A stretch of DNA of 64,000 nt from Thermobacillus sp. ZCTH02-B1 (GTDB lineage: Bacteria; Bacillota; Bacilli; Paenibacillales; Paenibacillaceae). The stretch's first letter is position 1. Each line of letters begins with the position of its first letter. The stretch covers positions 1-64,000 of the forward strand of contig NZ_LZRU01000021.1 in the NCBI RefSeq assembly GCF_002159085.1. Reading direction: 5' to 3'. Positions 51,786 through 59,991 of this stretch are shown here, piece after piece. The position numbers and the translations under genes were made by a program. The notes beneath the pieces are model-generated. The model searched no databases. It saw only the letters and a list, made by a program, of their open reading frames with translations, and had not been told where the DNA came from.

Positions 51786-52541
51786 TCAGCCCCGACCGGT
51801 CTCCTTCAGCGGTTCCAGCAGGGCGATCCGCCGCTTGCCGGCGTTGAGCAGCTCCAGGCGGCGATAGCCCCCGTGCCGGAGCTTCAGCGATTTATCCGCG
51901 ATCAGCGCGACGACCGACGCGCCGGGCTGAATCAGGGGGAGGAGGCTGTCCAGCATCCGGCCGGCCGGATCGCCGCCCTCGCAGCGCCACCCGGTCAGGT
52001 TGCCGTAGGGAAGATCGGCGATGACGATATGGACGGGACGAAAGGCGCTTTCCCGGACCGCATCCGGCGCGCCGGCCGTAATGTCCGCCGGAAACACCTC
52101 GATGGCATGGATGGCTCCGCGCGAGCGATACCCCTCGAGGACCGCCGCGCTCGCGAGCGCTTCCCGGTGGGACGGCTTGCCGTATTTCGCGTACAGTGCC
52201 CGCAGCTGTTCCGTGCGCGCCCGCATGCCCGGTTCGGTCAGCAGCGACAGATTGCGCCGCGCCGCATCCAGCATCGCTTCATCGATGTCGGAGGCGAGGA
52301 CGGCGCGGATCCGCGGCCCGTGCAGAAGGCCGATGACCGTCAGCAGATATCCGCTGCCGCAGCAGGGATCATAGATCGTGTACGGCCCGGGCTGTCCCCG
52401 TGTTTCCAGCAGCGCGAAGCAACGCTGCGCGATTTCGTCCGCGAGCCGGACCGGGAACGGCGCGGCTCCCTTCGCGTTGTAGAGCACCCGGCCGCTTGCG
52501 AAGTGCGCCCGGGATTCATCCGATGCATGGCGATACTCCAA
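51786..52541 (-). CDS. AviRa-like 23S rRNA methyltransferase
   Basis: 251 residues. The SAM-binding motif YDPCCGSGYLLTVIGLLHG, the opening EYRHAS...RVLYNAKGAAPFPVRL and the catalytic block IADLPYGNLTGW match AviRa, the avilamycin-producer enzyme that methylates a 23S rRNA guanine and confers orthosomycin resistance. The start is a TTG at 52541, after GCGGGGG, which puts EYRHA at the N-terminus as in AviRa. AviRa is about 285 residues, so this is slightly shorter. It stands alone with no antibiotic cluster; a housekeeping or intrinsic-resistance role cannot be told apart from sequence. Confidence 0.78.
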   Translation of the reverse strand: MEYRHASDESRAHFASGRVLYNAKGAAPFPVRLADEIAQRCFALLETRGQPGPYTIYDPCCGSGYLLTVIGLLHGPRIRAVLASDIDEAMLDAARRNLSLLTEPGMRARTEQLRALYAKYGKPSHREALASAAVLEGYRSRGAIHAIEVFPADITAGAPDAVRESAFRPVHIVIADLPYGNLTGWRCEGGDPAGRMLDSLLPLIQPGASVVALIADKSLKLRHGGYRRLELLNAGKRRIALLEPLKETGRG

Positions 52542-52759
52542 ATCCGAATCCCCCGCATGACACGTCTTACGGGCATCATAACACAACCCGGTTGAGCGGC
52601 GAAAGGAGCGCTTCGCCGGCATCGGAAGCCGTTCCGGCAGACGGTCGGGCGTTTCGGGCGGGCCGGCTCGTGATGCGTTCGCCCGGGCTGCGGCCCGCTG
52701 ATTTTTTGTTCTCCGGTCAACCTGTAAGACGCCTGACCTTCGGTTGTGTTGTTGTTCCC
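52542..52759. other. Non-coding gap
   Basis: About 220 bases between the methyltransferase start and the promoter of the next gene. No ribosome binding site, gene or RNA structure is recognised. Confidence 0.4.
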
Positions 52760-52787
52760 TTGTGAGCTTCATTTCTGCTGTTATAAG
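52760..52787 (+). promoter_or_regulatory. Probable promoter of the 135-aa membrane protein gene
   Basis: TTGTGA, 16-bp spacer, TATAAG, in an AT-rich island. It lies 270 bases upstream of the gene start, implying a long leader that contains a 13-bp tandem repeat. Confidence 0.45.
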
Positions 52788-52807
52788 ATTGTTACAAGAT
52801 GGAATCA

Positions 52808-52833
52808 ATGCGCTGGCTGAATGCGCTGGCTGA
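52808..52833 (+). repeat. Perfect 13-bp tandem repeat in the leader
   Basis: ATGCGCTGGCTGA occurs twice back to back, 20 bases downstream of the -10. No gene begins at either ATG. Confidence 0.8.
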
Positions 52834-53058
52834 CCGATCAAAAGGTCATCCGTTGTCAGGCTGGTCAGGCTGATCCGAAGTCCCGGAATCGGGGAAGGAA
52901 CTCGCATGGTCCGCGGGGAATCCGGCTGCAAGGCGCCGCCCGGACAAGGCCTCCTCCCGGCGCCGTGCCCGGGCCGTCGGGCGGAAACGCGCGGCGGACG
53001 GGGCGCGGGAAGAGGAACCAGAGGTCAACCGGACGAAAGCGAAGGGGGAAGACGGGAC

Positions 53059-53466
53059 ATGCCCACGCCGAAACCGGCGCTTGCCGGCTGGCTGCTCGCC
53101 TATGTGGATTACACGATTCTGGTGCTTGCGCTGCGGGGATTGTCGCTCTGGTTCGTCCTGACCGGCGATATCGGCATCTTGGCGGGAGGCGGCGATTTCC
53201 TCTTTCATTTTTGGACGTCGGTGCTGCTGGAACTGATGTCCCTGGCCGTGCTGATCCTGTTCTGGCGCCGCGTCCGGATCGCGCGGTGGGCCGCCGTGAT
53301 CCGGGAGGCGTCGGTGCTTGCCGTCCTCGCGGCGCAGGCGCTCCTGTTCGGCCCGGAGAGCGTCTGGTGGGAGATCGCGCTGGCCGAAGCGGCGGCCGGC
53401 GCCGGCTGGATCGCGTACCTTCTCCGGTCGCGGCGCGCGCGCGAATATTTCGCTTCCGCCCCGTGA
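53059..53466 (+). CDS. Small four-helix membrane protein, function unknown
   Basis: 135 residues, starting MPTPKPALAGWLLAYVDYT. About four membrane helices: AGWLLAYVDYTILVLAL, FHFWTSVLLELMSLAVLILF, ASVLAVLAAQALLF and WWEIALAEAAAGAGWIAYL. GAAGGGGGAAGACGGG precedes the ATG. The pattern resembles DUF2569-type small membrane proteins, which is only a topology-level similarity. Monocistronic. Confidence 0.6.
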   Translation: MPTPKPALAGWLLAYVDYTILVLALRGLSLWFVLTGDIGILAGGGDFLFHFWTSVLLELMSLAVLILFWRRVRIARWAAVIREASVLAVLAAQALLFGPESVWWEIALAEAAAGAGWIAYLLRSRRAREYFASAP

Positions 53467-53619
53467 TGTTGCCGCGACGGCCGGTTCGTGTGCCGGTCAT
53501 CGCGCCGCCCCCGGAGGGGTCGGGACGCCGGACCGGACATCCGGGCCATCCCTGCGGCGCATTTCGGTCATATCCCCTTCGATCCCGTTGAGGCCATCGT
53601 GCCGGAAAGGCGGACGCTG

Positions 53620-53628
53620 TGCTATAAT
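53620..53628 (+). promoter_or_regulatory. Extended -10 promoter of the fructokinase gene
   Basis: TGC-TATAAT, 43 bases before the TTG start. The -35 region (TGCCGG at 17 bases) is poor, as is common with an extended -10. Confidence 0.6.
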
Positions 53629-53671
53629 GCTGTAGACCAAGCAGAACGAGACATGCGAGGGGGAACCGCGA

Positions 53672-54553
53672 TTGCGCATCGGAGCGATTGAAGCCGGCGG
53701 CACGAAGTTTGTATGCGGCGTCGGCGATGAACACGGCAACATTCTCGACCGCATCTCGTTCCCGACGGGACAGCCCGAACCGACGCTGGAACGGGTCATC
53801 GCGTATTTCCGGGACAAGGAAGTCGAGGCGATCGGCATCGGTTCGTTCGGTCCGATCGACATCGATCCGGACAGCCCGACCTACGGCCATGTGACGACGA
53901 CGCCGAAGCCCGGCTGGTCGGGATTCGATTTCCTCGGCACGATGAAGCGGGCGTTCGACGTGCCGTTCGGCTGGGACACCGACGTGAACGCCGCGGCGTA
54001 CGGCGAAGCGATGTGGGGAGCGGCGAAGGGCCTCGACAGCTGCGTCTATTACACGTTCGGCACGGGCGTCGGCGTCGGCATCTTCGCGGAGGGCCGGCTC
54101 GTGCACGGCCTGGTGCACCCGGAAGGCGGCCACGTCCTGATCCGCCGCCATCCCGACGATTCCTTCCCCGGATCCTGCCCGTATCACGGCGACTGTCTGG
54201 AAGGAATGGCCTCCGGCCCGGCGATCGAGCGGCGCTGGGGCGTGAAGGGCAGCGAACTTGCGCCGGACCATCCGGCGTGGCCGATCGAGGCGTACTACAT
54301 CGGACAGGCCCTCGCGTCGACCATCGTGCTGCTCTCGCCGAAGAAGGTGATCCTCGGCGGCGGCGTCATGCACCAGCGGCAGCTCTTCCCCATGATCCGG
54401 GAAGAAGTGAAGCGGAATCTGAACGGGTATGTGGCGCACGACGCGATTCTGAAACATCTCGACGACTACATCGTACCCCCGGGCCTCGGCGACAACGCCG
54501 GCCTGTGCGGGGCGCTCGCCCTGGGTCTCGCGGCGCTGCGGGGCCGGTCCTGA
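53672..54553 (+). CDS. scrK: ROK-family fructokinase
   Basis: 293 residues. IGAIEAGGTKFVCGVG is the ATP-phosphate motif; GIGSFGPIDIDP is characteristic of bacterial ROK fructokinases (ScrK/GmuE); WDTDVNAAAYGE contains the catalytic Asp. The zinc site HPEGGHV, then CPYHGDCLEGMASGPAI supplies His/Cys ligands. It phosphorylates fructose (and possibly mannose) in the cytosol. The start is the TTG at 53672, 8 bases after GAGGGGGAA. Isolated from other sugar genes here and followed by its own terminator. Confidence 0.92.
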   Translation: MRIGAIEAGGTKFVCGVGDEHGNILDRISFPTGQPEPTLERVIAYFRDKEVEAIGIGSFGPIDIDPDSPTYGHVTTTPKPGWSGFDFLGTMKRAFDVPFGWDTDVNAAAYGEAMWGAAKGLDSCVYYTFGTGVGVGIFAEGRLVHGLVHPEGGHVLIRRHPDDSFPGSCPYHGDCLEGMASGPAIERRWGVKGSELAPDHPAWPIEAYYIGQALASTIVLLSPKKVILGGGVMHQRQLFPMIREEVKRNLNGYVAHDAILKHLDDYIVPPGLGDNAGLCGALALGLAALRGRS

Positions 54554-54566
54554 TGCGGTGAACGGC

Positions 54567-54600
54567 TGCCTTCCCGCCCGCGGGCGGGAGGGCTTGTTTT
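54567..54600 (+). terminator. Terminator of the fructokinase gene
   Basis: TCCCGCCCG / CGGGCGGGA core flanked by GCC/GGC, then TTGTTTT. Confidence 0.8.
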
Positions 54601-54621
54601 GCTGATGGAGGTTTTGCGGCA

Positions 54622-56070
54622 ATGACGATCCTGCAGCACGTCTCATGGCTTCTGATCGCATGCAACCTCCTGTTCGCGGCGGCGATCGTCTTCCTGGAAC
54701 GGCGCGACGCGGCGGCGACCTGGGCCTGGATTCTCGTGCTCATTTTTCTGCCCGGCCTCGGCTTCATCCTGTACCTCGTGTTCGGGCAGAACCTGCGCCG
54801 CCGCCGGTTCCTCCGGATCCGCGCCGCCAACCGGGACCGGATCGGGAATATCGTGAGCCGCCAGCGTGAGGTCTTTGCGCAGCACCGGATCGCATTCAAC
54901 GATCCGCGGATGGAGCCGCACCGCGACTTCATCTACATGAATCTGTCGAGCGCGCACGCGATCTACACGCAGGACAACGAAGTCGACATCTTCAGCGACG
55001 GCGAGGCGAAATTCGAGCGGCTGCTGGCCGACATCGATGCCGCGCGGGATCATATTCACCTGATGTACTACATCGTCCGCGACGACGGGCTGGGCCGGCT
55101 GCTCCTGGACCGGCTGGCCGGGAAGGCGAAGTCCGGCGTCGAAGTCCGCTTTCTCGCCGATCACGTCGGTTCGCACCGGCTGTCGCGCCGGTTCTTCCGG
55201 CCGCTGATCGAGGCGGGCGGACAGGCGGCCTTCTTTTTCCCGATCCGGTTCGGCCAGCTCACGCCGCGGATCAACTATCGCAATCACCGCAAGCTGGCGA
55301 TCATCGACGGCCGGATCGGCTACATCGGCGGGTTCAACATCGGCGACGAGTACCGCGGCCGCGATCCGAGGATGGGCTTCTGGCGCGACACGCACCTCAG
55401 GGTGCGGGGATCGGCCGTGCGGCAGATGCAGGCGCGCTTTCTGTATGACTGGAATCTGGCCGTGCCCGACAAGCCGCTCCTTCCGGACGAGCGGTATTTT
55501 CCCGATGAGCCCGGCCCCGGTCGCGTCGGCATGCAGATCGTCGCGAGCGGTCCCGACCAGGATCTGGAACAGATCAAGCACGGCTTCATCAAAATGATCC
55601 ACGATGCCGAGTCGTTCATCTACATCCAGACGCCGTATTTCGTGCCGGACGAGAGTTTCCTGACCGCGCTCCGGATCGCGTCGCTGTCCGGCGTTGACGT
55701 CCGGCTCATGATTCCGGAACGTCCCGACCACCGGATCGTCCATTACGCGACGTTCGCCCATCTGGACGAGATGCTGAAGGCGGGCGTGAAGGTGTATCTG
55801 TACCGGAAGGGCTTCCTGCATGCGAAAATGATCGTCGCCGACGGCAAAATCGCGACCGTCGGCACCGCCAACATCGACAACCGCAGCTTCCGGCTCAACT
55901 TCGAGGTGAACGCGTTCCTGTTCGATTCGGAGGTCGCGGGCCGGCTTGCGGCGCTGTTCGAGGACGATCTCGCGGATTGCGTCGAGCTGACGCCGGACCT
56001 GTACCATAACCGGCCGCTGGTCCACAAGGCGCGCGAATCGGTGGCGAGGCTGCTGTCCCCGATCATGTGA
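54622..56070 (+). CDS. cls: Cardiolipin synthase
   Basis: 482 residues, normal for ClsA-type enzymes. Two N-terminal membrane helices (VSWLLIACNLLFAAAIVFL, ATWAWILVLIFLPGLGFIL) precede two phospholipase D domains with HKD motifs NHRKLAIIDGRIGYIGG (about residues 222-238) and HAKMIVADGKIATVG (about 401-415). It condenses two phosphatidylglycerols at the membrane. The alpha/beta hydrolase gene starts 31 bases downstream, so the two are probably one operon. Confidence 0.95.
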   Translation: MTILQHVSWLLIACNLLFAAAIVFLERRDAAATWAWILVLIFLPGLGFILYLVFGQNLRRRRFLRIRAANRDRIGNIVSRQREVFAQHRIAFNDPRMEPHRDFIYMNLSSAHAIYTQDNEVDIFSDGEAKFERLLADIDAARDHIHLMYYIVRDDGLGRLLLDRLAGKAKSGVEVRFLADHVGSHRLSRRFFRPLIEAGGQAAFFFPIRFGQLTPRINYRNHRKLAIIDGRIGYIGGFNIGDEYRGRDPRMGFWRDTHLRVRGSAVRQMQARFLYDWNLAVPDKPLLPDERYFPDEPGPGRVGMQIVASGPDQDLEQIKHGFIKMIHDAESFIYIQTPYFVPDESFLTALRIASLSGVDVRLMIPERPDHRIVHYATFAHLDEMLKAGVKVYLYRKGFLHAKMIVADGKIATVGTANIDNRSFRLNFEVNAFLFDSEVAGRLAALFEDDLADCVELTPDLYHNRPLVHKARESVARLLSPIM

Positions 56071-56101
56071 CCGGCTGGCGAGGAGGTGGACGAGGGAAGG
56101 C

Positions 56102-58345
56102 ATGGAATTGAGAAAACCGGCCGTCTTGAGACGGGCGGCCCGTTACGCGCGGGTCCGTACGGCACGGGCGTTCCGCCGCGACACGCGCATCTGGCGGGCG
56201 GCGAGCATCGGCATCACCGTCGTCTGGACGGCGCTCGCCGCGGTAAGCGTCCTCGGCATCCCGACCGGGATGGGCTACGGCTTCGATGCGGCGCTACTCA
56301 TCCCGGCCGCCCTTGTCGGCCTCGGGGCGGGCGGAACGGCGCTTGCCTATCTGTTCTCGTTGCTCGGGCTCCCGATTCCGCGGCTGTTCGCCGGAATGTA
56401 CGTGACCTCGACGGTCGGGATCGCATGCGTGCTGCGGGATGCGGCGATGGGCTGGGCCGGGCCCGTCGTCGCCGCGATCGTCACGGGCATCGGCGCCGCA
56501 GCGGGCGGGCTCGTCCGGGCGTTGGCCGGACTCAGGCGGAAGCCGGTCCGGACGTTGCTGGTTCTTGCGGCCGCGGCGGCCGCCGCGATGCTGTTTGCGG
56601 CGGGCACGCCGCTCGCGCAGGATGAGGCTGCCGCGGTGCTCACGGCGGACGACCGGGTCTTCGACGCGGAGGAAGCCGCCGAAGGCGCCGATCCGGGCGC
56701 GCTTTCGGCCGGGCCGGGTCCGTACGGGTACGCGTACTTTACCTATGGCAGCGGGACGGACCGGCACCGCGCCGAATTCGGGGCGGAAGCGGACGTGATC
56801 ACCCGGCCGGCCGACGCGACGTCGATCCATCCGAAATGGTCGCCGATCCGCACCCGGTTCTGGGGGTTCGGCACGAACCGGCTTCCGCTGAACGGCCGGG
56901 TGTGGATGCCGGAGGGGGACGGGCCTTTCCCGCTCGTGCTGATCGTGCACGGCAACCATCTCATGGAGGATTTCTCGGATGCGGGATACGCCTATCTCGG
57001 CGAGCGGCTCGCGAGCCGCGGCTTCATCGCGGTGTCGGTCGACGAGAATTTCCTGAACTATTCGGTCTGGAGCGGCATTCCGAAGCCGGACATGAAGCTG
57101 AGAAGCTGGCTGCTCCTGCGGCATCTGACCGAGATCGCGGAACTCGCCCGGACGCCGGGCAATCCGTTCCACGCGCGCGTCGACCTCGGCAGGGTCGCCC
57201 TCATCGGCCATTCGCGGGGCGGCCAGGCGGCGGCGATGGCGGCGGACCATGCGCGCTGGTTTGCGGACGATCCGTCGCTTGCGGCGATCGGGGAGGAGAT
57301 CCGCATCGCCGCGGTGGTTGCGATCGCGCCGACGGACATGCGCGTGGACGGGAAGCGGGCCGAACTCCGCGGCGTCAGCTACCTGACGATCCACGGTTCC
57401 CGCGACGCCGACCTGCAGAACTTTTACGGCGACCAGCAGTACGTGCGGACGGCGCTGGACGGGCGGGCGGATCTCTTCAAAGCGGAAATCTACCTCGAGG
57501 GCGCGAACCACGGACAGTTCAACACGACCTGGGGCCGGTTCGACCTGTCGATGCCGACCGGCATGCTGCTCAACACCCGGGATCTGCTGGACGGCGAAGT
57601 GCAGCGCGAGGCGGCGGCCGGCTACATCGCGGCGTTTCTGGAGGCGGCGCTGAACGGGAAGGAGGCATACCGGCGCTTCTTTTCCGATCCGGATCTCCGC
57701 CAGTCCCTCGCGGGGAAAGCCGTCGTCTACGGACGGTATGAAGCCGGCGATTTCGTCCCGGTCAGCCGGTTCGAAACGTCGGGCCTCCGGACGCCGGCGT
57801 CCGGTGTGACTGCCGAAGCGGAAGGGATGACGGAGTGGACGCACACGGCGGTGCTGAACCGCGACGGAAAGAGCCGGGGATACAAGGGGCTGGTGCTGGC
57901 CTGGGAAGGCGGCGCGCGATACACGATCGGTTTCGAGGAATGGCATGCGCGGAATGTCGGGATGAAGGAAACTTCCGCGTTCGCCTTCTCGCTGGCCGAT
58001 TTGTCCCATGAGCTTCCCGAAAGTGGCGCGTACGAGATCGGCATAAGCGTCGAGGGAACGAACGGTCTGAGGGCGCGGCTCGAGCTGGACCGGTTCGGCG
58101 TCCTGAAATCGCCGCCCCGCGTCACGTTCACGGTCCACCGGTTCCTGGAGCGGCGGTTCGGAAACGGCAAATACAAGACGGACATCGAACCGGTGTTCGA
58201 GACGTTCATCGTGCCGCTCTCGGCATTTGAGGAGGCGCGGCCGGGGCTGATGTCGGACGGCATCCGGTCGGTCACGCTGCACCTGGAGGGCGGACCCGGC
58301 AAGATCATGATGGACGAATTCGGGTTCTATCCGGAAGGGCCATGA
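56102..58345 (+). CDS. Membrane-anchored alpha/beta hydrolase with C-terminal beta domain
   Basis: 747 residues. The N-terminal 190 contain about five membrane helices. The hydrolase domain has VLIVHGNH (oxyanion region), the nucleophile elbow GHSRGGQAA (Ser about residue 368), a likely catalytic Asp in SRDADLQ and His in GANHGQF. From about residue 540 an all-beta region (VLAWEGGARYTIGF, VRFTVH-like strands, ending MMDEFGFYPEGP) resembles a galactose-binding-type jelly roll. The fold resembles chlorophyllase/PAF-acetylhydrolase-type lipid esterases. Operon position after cls suggests membrane-lipid or acyl-ester substrates. GAGGGAAGG precedes the ATG. Confidence 0.82.
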   Translation: MELRKPAVLRRAARYARVRTARAFRRDTRIWRAASIGITVVWTALAAVSVLGIPTGMGYGFDAALLIPAALVGLGAGGTALAYLFSLLGLPIPRLFAGMYVTSTVGIACVLRDAAMGWAGPVVAAIVTGIGAAAGGLVRALAGLRRKPVRTLLVLAAAAAAAMLFAAGTPLAQDEAAAVLTADDRVFDAEEAAEGADPGALSAGPGPYGYAYFTYGSGTDRHRAEFGAEADVITRPADATSIHPKWSPIRTRFWGFGTNRLPLNGRVWMPEGDGPFPLVLIVHGNHLMEDFSDAGYAYLGERLASRGFIAVSVDENFLNYSVWSGIPKPDMKLRSWLLLRHLTEIAELARTPGNPFHARVDLGRVALIGHSRGGQAAAMAADHARWFADDPSLAAIGEEIRIAAVVAIAPTDMRVDGKRAELRGVSYLTIHGSRDADLQNFYGDQQYVRTALDGRADLFKAEIYLEGANHGQFNTTWGRFDLSMPTGMLLNTRDLLDGEVQREAAAGYIAAFLEAALNGKEAYRRFFSDPDLRQSLAGKAVVYGRYEAGDFVPVSRFETSGLRTPASGVTAEAEGMTEWTHTAVLNRDGKSRGYKGLVLAWEGGARYTIGFEEWHARNVGMKETSAFAFSLADLSHELPESGAYEIGISVEGTNGLRARLELDRFGVLKSPPRVTFTVHRFLERRFGNGKYKTDIEPVFETFIVPLSAFEEARPGLMSDGIRSVTLHLEGGPGKIMMDEFGFYPEGP

Positions 58346-58367
58346 CGGACGGCTCGTCCTTTTTTTT
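58345..58367 (+). terminator. Terminator of the cls-hydrolase operon
   Basis: GGACG-GCT-CGTCC followed by eight T. The stem is short but the U-tract is strong. Confidence 0.75.
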
Positions 58368-58445
58368 GCGGGCAGGTTTCGGTCCGGATCGCGGCGGCCA
58401 TACTGGGGACGTGGCATTCTGGGGACGCGGAAAGGAGGGGAAAGG

Positions 58446-58682
58446 ATGCCGATCCTGCCCGTCCACGAGCGGCTGGCCGAACTGTGGGTGATCCGGAGCC
58501 GGCGTCCGCTGACGGACGCGGAAGAGATGGACTTCGCGCATTGTCTCGAGGTCAACGCGTCGTATATCCGGCAGCTCGCGCATCTGAAGAACCTGTCGCT
58601 GCTCGCGGCGATGACGAACGACACCGAATGGCAGCGCGAGATCAGCCGGCGGATCGGGAAGCTGACCGCCGAAGGAATCTGA
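58446..58682 (+). CDS. Small DUF7667-type protein of Paenibacillaceae
   Basis: 78 residues, starting MPILPVHERLAELWVIRSRR. The pattern of HERLAELW, EMDFAHCLEVN, LKNLSLLAAMTNDTEWQ and a terminal helix matches a small family common in Paenibacillus, of unknown function, often near phage or sporulation genes. AAAGGAGGGGAAAGG gives a very strong ribosome binding site. A terminator follows. Confidence 0.8.
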   Translation: MPILPVHERLAELWVIRSRRPLTDAEEMDFAHCLEVNASYIRQLAHLKNLSLLAAMTNDTEWQREISRRIGKLTAEGI

Positions 58683-58738
58683 CCCGCCGGCTGCTCCGGT
58701 CCCCGTCCGGACACCTGCGCTTCCGGCGGGGATTTTTT
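58683..58738 (+). terminator. Terminator of the 78-aa gene
   Basis: CCCGCCGG / CCGGCGGG around a long structured loop, then six T. Confidence 0.7.
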
Positions 58739-58820
58739 CGCGCATAACCGGATCGGGGCAGGACATACTACATCTGGCCGGACACCGGCCCAAATTCTCG
58801 ACGTCAGGAGGTCCTACATA

Positions 58821-59438
58821 GTGGCAGCGAATCTCGGAGCACACGAAGTGATGGAAATCCACGAAGTGCTGAACGGCACGGTCGACGCGATCAACCAGCT
58901 TCAGCTGTTGCGCCAGCGCGTGCGGGACCAGCGGCTGGCACAGATCATCGACCATCAGCTTCAGTTCGCGGTGACCGGGTACAACGCAATGGTGGATCTG
59001 CTGCATCGCCAGGGCGCCGGGCATGTGGCTCCCTACCGCGCCTTGAAGAGCGGGTTCCAGCCGACCTACGGTCTCGACCATCCGGGAACGGTAAGCCCGA
59101 ACACGTCGCCGGACCAGCTTGACGACCGGGACATCGCGAGCATCGTGCTCGGCCTGCACAAGGCGTCTGCTGCGAAGAAGATGCTCGCCGCGCTCGAATG
59201 CGCGAATCCGGACATCCGCCGCGCCATGCAGCAGGGCGCGATCAACTGCGCGGAGCAGGCGTACGAAGTGTGGCAATTCATGAACGAACAGGGCTGGTAT
59301 CAGGTGCCGACGCTGAAGGATGTGACGACGCAGACGATGTCGAACGTCTACCAGCCCGCGGGCACGCCCCAGAACGTGCCGACGAGCCCGTCCGGCGTGC
59401 AGTGGCAGCAGCAAAACTTCGGCAACGCGCTGCAATAA
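58821..59438 (+). CDS. Spore coat protein, CotF family
   Basis: 205 residues. AHEVMEIHEVLNGTVDAINQ and IVLGLHKASAAKKMLAA, with NCAEQAYEVWQFMNEQGWY, are the conserved blocks of the CotF/ferritin-like coat family. The tail (QPAGTPQNVPTSPSG) is Pro/Gln-rich. The start is the GTG at 58821, 9 bases after AGGAGG. CATACTACA at 58764 resembles the -10 element of mother-cell sigma E/K promoters, consistent with late sporulation expression. No other coat genes are adjacent. Confidence 0.9.
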   Translation: MAANLGAHEVMEIHEVLNGTVDAINQLQLLRQRVRDQRLAQIIDHQLQFAVTGYNAMVDLLHRQGAGHVAPYRALKSGFQPTYGLDHPGTVSPNTSPDQLDDRDIASIVLGLHKASAAKKMLAALECANPDIRRAMQQGAINCAEQAYEVWQFMNEQGWYQVPTLKDVTTQTMSNVYQPAGTPQNVPTSPSGVQWQQQNFGNALQ

Positions 59439-59449
59439 GGCGTGTTCAC

Positions 59450-59480
59450 GGAAAACGACCCGCCGGCCGGGTCGTTTTCC
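59450..59480 (+). terminator. Terminator of the coat protein gene
   Basis: GGAAAACGACCCG / CGGGTCGTTTTCC, a 13-bp stem with a 5-base loop, ending in TTTTCC. Confidence 0.85.
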
Positions 59481-59528
59481 TGCATCGGCCGGTTGCGAAC
59501 CGTGCGGGAAAGGAGCGGTCAGGCGAAC

Positions 59529-59903
59529 ATGGCGGAACGGAATGTGCTGGCCTATTTCCGGAGCGAGGAGGAGGCGAAGGCGGCGCTGGAGCGGATGCGG
59601 CATCTCCGCATCGAAGACAGCTCGATCCGGCGGATCGACCGGTATCCGGGACAGGAGATGCACGACATCTCGAACCCGCTGAGCGGAGATTTCCCGGGGC
59701 TCGGCTATCTCGTGCACGGCACGGACTTCACGAACGCCGGCGCGGGAATCCTCGCCGCGGCCGACGTCAGCGCGAGCGGCTTGAGTTCCGGCGGGCCGGA
59801 CAACCGGGTGACCGGCCGCGACGTGCTGCTGACGGTCGTCGTGGACGAGCGGGATTACGAGCAGGCGGTGCGGATCGCGATGGAAGGGGGAGCGACGGTC
59901 TAG
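59529..59903 (+). CDS. Small cytosolic protein, possibly general-stress-like
   Basis: 124 residues, starting MAERNVLAYFRSEEEAKAAL. The N-terminal strand-helix pattern and second RVTGRDVLLTVVVDERDYEQAV block resemble the ferredoxin-like repeats of heat-induced stress (YflT/GS17M) proteins, but that is a fold-level impression. The central Gly/Ser-rich loop (GAGILAAADVSASGLSSGG) is unusual. A GGAAAGGAG ribosome binding site is 13 bases upstream, somewhat far. Confidence 0.65.
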   Translation: MAERNVLAYFRSEEEAKAALERMRHLRIEDSSIRRIDRYPGQEMHDISNPLSGDFPGLGYLVHGTDFTNAGAGILAAADVSASGLSSGGPDNRVTGRDVLLTVVVDERDYEQAVRIAMEGGATV

Positions 59904-59991
59904 CCCCGACGGAGGCCGCGCCGGGCCGCGACGCCGGACGCTTTTCCGGAAGCCGCGGAATCGTTTATGATGGTTCATGAGGTGAAACGGC

